Source: Aphrocallistes beatrix (taxonomy: Eukaryota > Porifera > Hexactinellida > Sceptrulophora > Aphrocallistidae). From it: a stretch of 64,000 nt of DNA. Positions 25,901-35,200 of this stretch are shown piece after piece. The stretch lies in contig OY725488.1 in NCBI GenBank assembly GCA_963281255.1, positions 558,001 to 622,000 of the forward strand, written 5' to 3'. Made by a program: the position numbers and the translations under genes. The notes under the pieces were generated by a model. The model was not told the DNA's origin and did not search any database. It saw only the letters and a program-made list of their open reading frames with translations. Within the stretch, counting starts at the first letter, position 1; each line of letters starts with the position of its first letter.

Positions 25901-28900
25901 TTTCCGGATAATACGAACAAGTATTTATACAAAATCTAGTCTCTAAGATGTGTTTTCAATTGATATTTCTTCGGTTAATACGAACTTCGGATAAGGCGAA
26001 CAAATTTTGACGGTCCTTTGGTGTTCACATTAACGAGGTTATATTGCAAGGTAAAATAATAAGTTAGGTCTGACGAAAATTTTCTTAAGGTTGAAATATC
26101 TGCCAAAAATATTCTTATATAGTATATTCCTATATGGTGTATCCACTGTAGCATGATTAGATACTCTTTCTCTCATTTAGATAACACTTCTCTTCCCATC
26201 CATTCCCTTACAAGAAGACAAGGAGTATGTTTGCTTATCACTTGATGATAACTCCGGATTATGGAGCTCCGATGGAGTGACAACATTGGGTTTTGATTCA
26301 GAAACTAACATAACAATGTGTACTTCTGACCATCTGACAAGCTTTGTTGTTCTCATTCAAGCAAGAGAGAGAGAGATTAGCTATCTTGAAAAGATTATTT
26401 CTTCTGCTTTCAGTTACATCTTATTGTCCATCTCATTCCTAGCAATGATTGTGACACTGATCCTATTCGCAGTAGCTGGGAGGGAATTTCTGAAAGTGGA
26501 AATAAACATAATCTACTTAAACTATGCCATTGCACTAACTCTTGGTATTGGAGGCTTCATTATTGGAATCGAATCAGTTAAAGATGTGATGATTCTATGC
26601 ACTATAGTGGGAGTATTTCTTCATTACGCATGGCTCTCAGTATTCTCCTGGAGTCTCTGCAATGGAATCCTCATATTCTACAGATTGTGGATAAGTAAGT
26701 TTGTTTGAATGATTTAATATTTAGAATTAAGAATATATAAATACCACAGCAATGGTCCTTTTGATTTTTCAGGATCTAAACGAACTTTTTCTGTTGCTTT
26801 TTGGCAAATTTGAAGCCACCTAAGTATCCCACTGTTGTATTTTAGAGATCTTGGATAACTTTATGTTTTGATGTTGGAATGCTCAGTTGGAATATCTCTC
26901 AATTGGAATTAGTCTAATTGCAGCTAATTAAAGTAGAAATTGAATCAATTATAGGAATGGCGGATATAAGGTCGCGGAGAAAAATGGTCGCAAGGAAATT
27001 CTTCGCTATCGTATCTAATGCATAAATAAGAATATAACCGGGATCCCCTGTATATCCATTTTGATTTTGAGTCATAGCGGCGAAAAATCAAGACATCTAG
27101 ACAGTACAAGCTTGTACATAAGCTACGGTTGTAGTGTAAAATCCCATTATTACAATAACATTCGCCTAAAATGCCATGATATCACGTGACTACTTTAATT
27201 CTCCACCTCAAAAGCCTCCTTTTGACACCAGGTTTCGAGCTCCATTCCTCCTTTCAAATGCAACTTCGGCCTCCTCCTCATATACCTAAAAGCACCCACT
27301 TCTTACACATTGTACATCCAACTTAGGTTTCCGCGACGAATCTTCCTGCGACGAATTTTCGACAACGACGAAATAATTAAGACCTAGAACTGTATTTCGC
27401 TGTGTGTTAGGACACATTTTTATCTACAAACTCACCATACAGAATGCAGTTCCAGGCCTTAGAAACTAAAAAATCTCTTTATAAGCAATTGTATCCCTAT
27501 AGTTTGTTGAAGACATTTAAAACATCAACTATTTCGCTCTAAACAAGTTTTATGTTTTATTTCCTTTATTCTAGGTATTTTGAATCAAAGGAAAATCTGG
27601 CCATATCTGCTTGTACTGGGATGGGGTCTCCCTCTACCTATTGTTCTCATTTCTTCCAGTGTGAAACAGGCGGATTACGTAGGAAACAATACAGGACGTT
27701 GCTGGATATCGAGTGAATCAGGTCTTATCTGGTCGTTCTTAGGTCCTGTGTATCTAATTCTGTTCATAAATGCGATTATCCTCATCAGCAGTGCTATCCG
27801 TATTGGCACTGCACGCAAGCAACTGAGTGCTTTAAGGAAGTTCCGTGGATTTCTCATAAGTGCTATCATCTTAACGCCAGTATTAGGTTTACCATGGATT
27901 GTATCCCTCGCTAAGTTTGCAACATTAAGTATTGAGAACATTACAGCATATCAAATACTGGATACTTTTGCTGACTGGGTGTTCATTTGTTTGAATTCTC
28001 CTGCTGGAGTTATATTCTTTATTATAATACTCAATCGCTTTAGAGAATTCAGGAAATCTTCCAAGAAGGGTAATGCAACTCACAGTCAGCATATTAGTAG
28101 TATAACAGGGAACAATACCATGAATAGGTCTAGGGATTATGTGTCAGCAATTCAGCGATACAGAGTGCCAAGAGCTCAGAGAAAGAACTCAGGATCAAAA
28201 GGTGCAATTCTGATTCATTCTGAAAAACCTGATCCGAAAGAATTCGCTTCTAACATCATTACGAAATCAGAACTTATTGACCATGACACAAATGTCATAC
28301 CTGACGGTAAACCACTAAGGCCTAGACTTCCTAAACCCCAAAAACCTCAGCTTCCACTGCATCCTCAAGAAGATGACATATTTGTGTACGAGAATAACAT
28401 GACTGAAAATCCTCTGTTTGTTCCAATTGATGACATTTCGAAAAGCACTGCTGTCACTGGTGAAGTTAATGCAATTGCAAACGTCGAAGAGCATATTTAT
28501 CAAAATGCAGCCAATATTGAACAAGGCCCTATTTTGACTAAAAATAACTTGATTGAAGAAGACCTGGCCATACCTAATCCTCTCTACCACCCAATTGAAC
28601 CGATTGATATCGACATTCCATTGACATATCATCTTAGTTCTTCGATGACCTCATTCCATGCTTCTACCGTTTTTCTTCATAAATTATCCGGGAATAAACT
28701 TCAGACTGCAACTGCATTTGTGAATCCTAACACAGAGCTAGAACTAGGAGAAATTGATGGGAAGATCAGCCCTCTTATACACCAAGATGACTTATCTCGT
28801 ATTTCTCCCACATTTGAGCGTGAACCTGAAAACTTCATAAGACGGAGTCTTAATAAACTACGCAGTTCATTGAAATTGAAATTGAGTTTATCAAATGAAC

Positions 28901-29964
28901 CCGTGACTTCTATTCCCCCACCACGCCCACCTCGGCCATCACCAGAAGTCCTTTCGAAACCCAAACCCAAGCAGAATATTTACAAAAATAAGTATCTTGC
29001 ACATCTCCATAAAATATATAGTTCAAAATCCCAGCTACATGTTCTAAAGATTAGTGAGTCCCGATTAAACTTGTTCCCTAATCTCCAAGAGTACCCTAAA
29101 CCAGGTCCTCAGTCCCAACACCCCGAGATTCCCACACTTTACCGAAGAAAAGTAAGCATACTGAAAGATAAGTTCGACAAACCTCACACTTCCAGTGACA
29201 TTCCACCGAAACGTTCCTCTTCAATTAGTCAACAAAAAGAAATCGAAATGTCAAGTATCGATTATAAATCTGAAAATTCTTCAAAACGTGATTCAATCCA
29301 CTCATCCACTTCAGAATGTGAAATCCCAATATCCCAGTCTCCTTCTGCCAAATTTCCTCCTGGAAACCATAACATGTCGACAAGCTTTATCCAAGCAACA
29401 ACGACGCCAGAGAAAAGTATCAGTCCATCTAATACAAGTGAGGAGCATCCACATGATTCCAATGAAAAAGTACCAGAAACCCATTACGAATTTGAAGATA
29501 ACTTCACCACATCGCCTACTCCAAGTGATGCTTTGGAATCACCTGTCAAAACCAAATCTTTTGTGTCAAGTATTGTTACTTCTTTTAATGAAGACACTGC
29601 CTCCAATAGTTCAGCTACTTCTTCCCCTATAAAACTTATTGCTCATATATATCCGCCACAAAAAGAAGAGAATTTTAATCCCTTTATTGAAACGGAAATC
29701 TTACCTGATGCAAGCACTGAGACGCAATCTGTAGAAAGTAAATCTTCAACTCCTACGAAAGCTAGTTTAACGCGTGAGGCATCAGAATCGTCCGATGCCA
29801 GTTCTAGCAATACCCAATCCATCTCAGATTCGTATGAGTCCATTAGTCCTCTTAAGAGTCATATCCTTCCCTTAGACATATCCTCCCCTTCCCCAACAGG
29901 GATGAAACCATCCCAATCTTCTTTGAACAGTTTCTCTTTGTCGATAAAAACTGGGACAATCTAG
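16932..29964 (+). CDS. Gene A: adhesion GPCR with two C-type-lectin-like, nine FN3, one Ig, GPS and 7TM domains
   Basis: Seventeen exons: 16932-16989, 17218-17511, 18767-19135, 19229-19516, 19582-19884, 19962-20246, 20735-21046, 21287-21595, 22215-22526, 22726-23040, 23117-23428, 23501-23818, 24383-24993, 25134-25430, 25541-25738, 26181-26694, 27575-29964. All joins keep the frame and give about 2494 residues. Order: signal peptide (1-19), incomplete lectin-like domain (20-117), C-type lectin-like domain (118-240), nine FN3 (241-1158), Ig domain (from 1159), GAIN-like region, GPS (about 1580), 7TM, long tail. Exons 1-12 are phase 1 throughout, exons 13-15 end in phase 0 and exon 16 in phase 1. 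The protein should be a self-cleaving cell-surface receptor; its ligand is unknown. The lectin exons lack an EPN/QPD-WND calcium site, so sugar binding may be lost. The exon chain is inferred without transcripts. The alternative is that lectin/FN3 and Ig/7TM parts are separate genes, but phase continuity argues against this. Confidence 0.8.
17218..19135 (+). other. Gene A lectin-like exons 2 and 3
   Basis: Exon 2 (17218-17511) begins like a C-type lectin (GECYEYFNEPKSWDDAIASC, GGHLAQI) and ends like one (TLGYTC), but the WIG-containing middle is missing, so the fold is shortened. Exon 3 (18767-19135) is a fuller domain: GRCYQVN, AANSCVAQGSYLATL, WIGLED and paired cysteines near the end (DCVV, VSC, ICSAG). 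Neither has a clear calcium or sugar-binding EPN/QPD plus WND set. Exon 3 is almost identical to gene B exon 3, while exon 2 has clearly diverged. Confidence 0.8.
17631..18119. mobile_element. Foldback element in gene A intron 2
   Basis: Inverted arms of about 65 bp: GATCAGCTTTCGATTTGCAT at 17635 matches in reverse complement the stretch ending near 18119, with AGGACAATTATTGTGG inside. The equivalent gene B intron (32838-33816) lacks it but shares flanking sequence (GAGACCAGAAAATGCAT), so it inserted in A after duplication or was lost from B. The family is not identified and no target-site duplication is clear. Confidence 0.55.
19229..23818 (+). other. Gene A array of nine FN3 exons
   Basis: Exons 4-12, each one FN3 domain of 95-106 residues with both ends in phase 1. 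Typical FN3 marks recur: a tryptophan after strand B (LVIQWQSP, LLASWSPP, ILVRWSVP), NGV before strand C, L-x-x-Y-T-x-Y before strand F and GxGP near the end. Exons 7 and 9 are the alpha type and exon 8 the beta type that dominate gene B. Exons 10-12 are distinct and sit next to the Ig exon; gene B has no counterpart of them inside the window. Confidence 0.85.
22013..22190. mobile_element. Short TA-flanked MITE in gene A intron 8
   Basis: 178 bp between TA dinucleotides. Left end CAGTCGACTCCGCTTACG; right end, reverse-complemented, CAGTCGACTCGCTTAATAGG. The CAGTC...CGCTTAATA ends fit pogo/Tigger-like non-autonomous elements. A single end of a relative (reverse complement CAGTCAACTCCGCTTAATCG) is at about 20262-20292. 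Confidence 0.65.
24383..26694 (+). other. Gene A Ig domain, GAIN-like region, GPS and TM1-TM3
   Basis: Exon 13 carries an Ig domain: FYSCAAEGNPTPLVRWYRDD, then NVFVCVARNRQGNSTRTVSI. Exons 14 and 15 are serine/asparagine rich and match the expected place of a GAIN domain without clear motifs. Exon 16 holds the GPS: cysteines at YVCLS and TMCTS, a tryptophan (GLWSSDG) and SDHLTSFVVL. Autocleavage would fall between L1579 and T1580, leaving a tethered agonist that begins TSFVVL. Three hydrophobic helices follow (SYILLSISFLAMIVTLILFA, YAIALTLGIGGFIIG, ILCTIVGVFLHYAWLSVFSW). Confidence 0.85.
25890..26055. repeat. Degenerate CAGTC-family MITE-like remnant in gene A intron 15
   Basis: Contains CGGATAATACGAAC and GTGTTCACATTAACGAGG, resembling the internal parts of the elements at 48095 and 62602. 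The ends are too eroded to define, so the boundaries are approximate. Confidence 0.3.
27575..29964 (+). other. Gene A last exon: TM4-TM7 and long cytoplasmic tail
   Basis: The exon starts in phase 1 after CTAG (27574). TM4 is WPYLLVLGWGLPLPIVLI. The second extracellular loop has RCWISS, whose cysteine should pair with the one at the top of TM3. TM5 begins LIWSFLGPVYLILF, a strong adhesion-GPCR signature. TM6 has TPVLGLPW, and TM7 ends near NRFREFR. About 635 tail residues rich in Ser, Pro and Lys follow. The tail has two Y-x-N sites (near 28387 and 28498), an NPLY site (about 28575-28586) and a PPPRPPRPSP run (about 28917-28946). These resemble Grb2-SH2, PTB and SH3 ligands; use by the cell is inference. 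Confidence 0.85.
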
Positions 29965-30670
29965 AGAGTAAGCCGATGAGCCCTTCCAACTTGACGTCTT
30001 TCCAGGAAATAGAAAATACTGAGACACAAGATACTAAAAAGTAGAGCTTAGAAAATTCAGTTTTCCAGACAGAGCTTTAATTGCTCAAAAACTTTTTTAT
30101 TTAAGCTCATATCTACATTTGCTCATTTTATACTTTTGTTCCTCTAATCATAATTTCCAGACTTTTGTTCCATTTTTATGTAAAATTTCTAATTAATTAA
30201 GATTATTACTGTTTACTGGGCAGCTCCTATGGGAACTTCCCTTTGGGATAGACGGCGTATTACGTTCGTCCGTCTGTCCAATGAAATCCATGAAATATAA
30301 CAGTCCGTATATAAGAGGTAATCTCAGCGCGGCTAATGGAATAATTTTATATTCATACTTTAACTTGAAGATGGTAAATATTATATTTAACAAATATTAA
30401 CGTATGCAGTAAAATTCACTTATTATAAATCACTAGAGGACCCAATAATGTGTTCATAATAGAGACTTCATATTTAGCGAACTTGTTTCAATGCGAATCT
30501 TATGTACTAAATAATGAAATTGGAACCAGAAGGTTAGTTCATAAAGATTATGGTCATATTAATATCATAAAATTATGTAACTTTAGTTCGATTGTACTTA
30601 TAAGTGACTGGAGTTAAATTGATTGAATTCCCATATTCATAAATTATAAAAGTTAACAAAATCTATTCAT
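29965..30670. other. 3' flank of gene A
   Basis: About 700 bp, presumably 3' UTR then spacer. No canonical AATAAA was seen close to the stop. The stretch about 30415-30560 is a worn relative of the CAGTC-type MITE at 62602 (shared GTGTTCATAATAGA, AATAATGAAATTG and AGAAGGTTAGTTCATAA). Confidence 0.45.
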
Positions 30671-30671
30671 T

Positions 30672-30812
30672 AGTTCCATCTTCTTCTGTTCGTTAATCTC
30701 ACGACCTCAACAACATACCTAAATGCCACTTCAATCCTTCTGAGTTGTACAGTTCTGAATGGTTTGAACAGAGTTCTCAACTCTCTAGTATCGAGACTGA
30801 CACTTGGTTTTG
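30672..30812 (+). pseudogene. Relic alpha-type FN3 exon between genes A and B
   Basis: The sequence after an intact acceptor-like TTCATTAG follows the alpha FN3 exon for about 140 bp (GTTCCATCTTCTTCTGTTCG, TCAATCCTTCTGAG, GTTCTGAATGGTTTGAACAG, AGTATCGAGACTGACAC). It then stops matching, before the second half of the domain. Several short deletions break its frame and it has no donor. It lies outside both gene models, so it is a leftover of the duplication that made A and B. Confidence 0.7.
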
Positions 30813-31184
30813 GAGTTAATCATGGTTATTGTTTGACCTACCCACTGCTTGCCTAGGCATTTAATGCAACTGTAAGACTCAAATAAGTGAGCATATGTTT
30901 TGTTTTTATAATTACTTTTAAAGACGAGCCTAGTTATCCCCTTGATACAATTTGGATAGATTATTTTTATCATTAAAATTTCAATTATGTCATAACTAGA
31001 TGTTTTATAGTATATACGTTGATTCTCTCATTTTTTTAGATCTGCGATCCTCCAGGGGATTTGTGAAGTCTGACTCACTAGTTAGTCATCACTTTACTTT
31101 ATTTTGTTTTATTTATCATTTCTCCATTTTATTGGACAATTTTATGATTCTTTTGTAAGGATAATTTAGCTTAATTAAAAGGAC

Positions 31185-31892
31185 TGTTGTATGCTAGAAT
31201 GACACGCATGCTAGAATGACACACACCATGGATTATCATGATATATGCTAGAATGACACACTAATATAAATGGTTTAATAGTCTTGTATTTGAACTATAA
31301 ACACTTCTCACTCGAATTATATTTCCATTATTACAATACCCTGCATTTTTCAATGGATCCCGAAGAATGGGAAGAGATTTCAAATTATCTTACGGATAAA
31401 ATATATCCGGCAAGAGTTCATGATGCTAAATTCCGAGATTTGCAAGAAGGAATTTCGCAAGAAAGATGGCTAGTTATCAATTGAATCGAATAATGAACTA
31501 TTGATATATGTTGTTTCTACACATCTCTTAAACGTATAAAATAATACTCATTTGAAAAATTCTTTTATATCCTATGCTTTTTACTATTAGAAATATCTCT
31601 CTCATTATAAGCGGAGTTGGTTGTTAAAATAATTCATTTATTTTACAGTATTCATTTAGCTATTTACACTTTCGAATTATCAGAAATCTCATTCCATCAG
31701 TTTATATTAGTGTGTCATTATAGCATAGATCATGATAATCCATGGTGTGTGTTATCTAGCATGTGTGTCATTCTGGCATAGATCATGATAATCCATGGTG
31801 TGTGTTATCTAGCATGTGTGTCATTCTAGCATATATCATGATAATCCATGGTGTGTGTCATTCTAGCATGCGTGTCATTCTAGCATACAACA
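31185..31892. mobile_element. TGTTG...CAACA element with perfect 75-bp inverted ends (Ginger-like, non-autonomous)
   Basis: 708 bp flanked by GGAC on both sides (31181-31184, 31893-31896). The first and last 75 bases are perfect inverted copies made of sub-repeats with ATGCTAGAATGACAC and CACCATGGATTATCATGATA; extra tandem sub-repeats lie on the right side (about 31700-31890). TG...CA ends with a 4-bp target duplication are known for Ginger-type transposons, which use a retrovirus-like integrase, and also for LTR kin. A short open stretch inside faintly recalls the region before such an integrase. The element is internally deleted and non-autonomous. Perfect arms suggest a fairly young insertion or arm homogenisation. 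Confidence 0.65.
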
Positions 31893-32109
31893 GGACTACA
31901 AATTTGCTTTTTCTGGCTGTTTCTACCACAAAATTATATATTTGCCAATTAATTCAAAGAATCATTCATACTAATTAAATTTTTAATTGATTTTGTAATA
32001 ATACTGTTCTGTCTACAACTCATCAGCTTACTTATGATGTCTTATAAGGAATAAGGATATCAAGTTTTGTGTTCCATTAGCATAATATGCTTTTTACCAT
32101 CAGATACTG

Positions 32110-32117
32110 TATAAATA
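32110..32117 (+). promoter_or_regulatory. TATA box of gene B
   Basis: TATAAATA about 107 nt upstream of the start codon at 32224. About 20-30 nt downstream begins the block CTCGTTAAAATAATC, conserved with gene A up to the ATG, which should be the 5' UTR. Confidence 0.4.
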
Positions 32118-32223
32118 TGATGTACTAGAGCTCTTACTCGTTAAAATAATCTTCTTGTTGAATTTGCTTTGATTATATTCGTATATGGTATATTGCTTGT
32201 AAATTCAAATATTTTCTTCTTAA

Positions 32224-35200
32224 ATGGCATTTTATAACTTTGCCATTGCATTGCAGATATTACTATTATATTTGCATTTTGGTGAGTTTCTATTATGTTC
32301 TAAATGTTTTCTCAGTTAAATATTACCTGAATTTATAATGAGCCTCCTTGTCACTTTGATTGGCAGATAATGCTAGCACTGAATTCCATGATGAATGGTC
32401 TGAATTTATTATCAATTGTCAAGTAAAGTTGTCCACATTCTAATATACAGTTTAAAAAGTAATATACGCTTTTGTGATTAATATGATTTAAACATTATAT
32501 TTACAATTTTAATGTAAAATATTTAATTTTTCAATAGTTACGCCTTCTCCTGTCCCTGGCTGTTTAACTTGTGACCTTGTGCTCGATGGAGAATGTTATG
32601 AATATTTCAACGAACCTAAAAGCTGGGATGATGCTATAGCTAGTTGCAACAGTTGGGGTGGACATCTCGCCCAAATACCCTTAACGAATACAAGATTCCT
32701 CACCTTACTAGCTCTCCAAAACTATTCTGTGTCGTGGATTTTTATCAATGCTTTTACGTCATGTTTTTTTATGACACCAAATTACAATTTTGCTACAAAT
32801 TGTGCTCAGACTTTGGGATATACCTGCAGCCAGCAAAGTAAGTTTAGTATGGATTTTTGTGTTTGTTATATTAACAGTGGCGGTTTGAGTTTACATAACT
32901 TTCTGCTCATAGTAATTCATGAGATAATAACTTCTGAATCAAAAACCTAGAATCTCAATGCTCACAAAGTACAAAGTTAAATTAATAAATTATACTCCGG
33001 CTGATTGTGAATCCTCAGGAGACCAGAAAATGCATATTTAGGACATCACATGCTAATTATACAAACTCACTAAATTCAAATATACTAAGTATGTGAGCTG
33101 TGAGATTGTAGAGTTTGGATCATAAACAACATATTTCTTTTATGGCGCCGAGTGGCGATGTCGGTAGCGTCATTTTAGTATTGATTTGCTATTTTCAGCG
33201 ATAACAATACTCTAGCCCGGTATTTCAGAAGTTGGCCACTATACATAATATAGTCAGAAAACTAAAATCTCTGACGATAGCATCATGTTGCTAGAAATAA
33301 TGTCTCTAGAGAAGTATCACTGAGCAGCACAACGTAATTATTTTCAACTAACACATGTCCATATTAAAAGCGGATTCATTATAATCAATCTGATCATGTT
33401 ATGTGACTGCTAAGGAGAGAAGAATGAAGATAGACAATATCCGATTTCTTTGTAGTACAATTCTGTTTTTAATTCCATGGCTTGTGGAGTAGACAATTTG
33501 CTTTCAAGGTGAATAAATCTCACCTGGTTGTAGCCATGTGTTCATGTTACAAATTAGTGGTGGTATATGTAATATACTCCGGTGTAACTGTAACAGTATT
33601 CAATCATGCTTCACGATTATTGGCCTGCCTTTCTCTTTTATGATTATGACCCAACATGTTAACTTCTCACATGCTTCATCTTACAATAAACATTTGTATT
33701 AAATGTAATTAATCTTAGTAGCAAGAACGGTTGCACAATTGCTTACAGTAGACACTTTTTTTGTTAAGAGTAATATTCTCACAATTACAAGTAAGTGAAA
33801 TCCTTCTTCCACCTAGTATCATGCTCTCCTGATTGCACGTATATCGACGGGCGGTGTTATCAGGTGAACTCAGCCCTGCAAACTCAGCAGGAAGCTGCGA
33901 ACTCTTGTGTTGCACAAGGAAGTTACTTAGCTACTCTTGACTCCAACAAAACTTCTCTAATCCTTGAGGCCATCTATAAGTTCTCCAACACCAGTCGCTG
34001 GATCGGATTGGAAGATAGTAGCGGTGGTGTTTTTCAGTGGATAGATGGTAGTGCTGTGAGTTTTGTAAACTTTGATACAACACCTGCGAATGGAACTGAT
34101 TGTGTTGTTGCTGGCTCTGAAGGTTCAAGCTTGTGGGCATACGTGAGTTGTGCCAACACATATTCCTCTATTTGCAGTGCTGGAGGTATGTTGATATTTT
34201 TCTTCCTCTCTAAGCTCAGAACTCAATTGCAAAAGTATTAAGATTTATATTTTCTTCCTTTATAGCAATAATCTCGGCTCCTGATAGTTTCTCTGTCACT
34301 GACATTACTCATTCATCGCTCGTACTCAACTGGGAAGATATTCCATTATCTGACAGACACGCACCAATAACGAACTACCTCGTGGAATATATTGGAGTTT
34401 GTTCAGGGTGTACCAACCAACAAATTCAGATCGACTCTTCTCTACGCCAATATGCTATTCAAAATTTACTGTTTGATGTTATGTACAATTTCACGTTAAC
34501 AGCACTTGGAAAGTTGGGGAACAGTCCTAGTACTAGCATCCAGGTCACGATACCGTTTAGAGGTAATGTTTGAATATTGCCGGTTTTTATTTAGATCTAT
34601 AATCACTATTATTCAGTACGTATTTCTAAATTCTGCAATAATAAATGCATATTATGTCTTTTCTCTTTAGGCTCTGAATCAATTCGCAATTTGACTAATT
34701 CCTTCGTCTCTTCGACTTCATTAGTCATTCAATGGCAAAGTCCGATTCTTACGCCCGCGCACGGAACTCTGTCTAGCTACACCGTCAACTTGAAAACTGC
34801 CAGCATGCAGTTGATATCCCAAGGCTCTACCACCAATATCTATTTCTCAATCCCACATAGTCTATCTCCTCATACAAGTTACTTTGTGGAAGTGTATGCG
34901 AATACGGATGCTGGACAAAGCCCTTCAAGTTCTATTAGCATACAGACCCTTCAAGATGGTAATTGAAATAGAGTTTTATTTTCATGATAGAATTATTATT
35001 AAAATTTACAACCATTCTTTTAGCACCCTCATCGTCTCCAATTAACTTAGTACTCACCACATCGGGACCCAATACTCTCCTTGCCTCCTGGTCTCCTCCC
35101 CCTGCCACTGATAAGAACGGCGTCATAATCGCATACAATCTAACTTTGAGTGTAGCCAGCCAGGAGCTGGATACAGTCGTCCGTAGAATTCAATTGTCAG

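Noticed and set aside
31185-31892. CRISPR-like array from the repeated CATGGATTATCATGATA units
   Set aside because: The units are inverted as well as direct, lie in a transposon-like element with target duplications, and the genome is animal.
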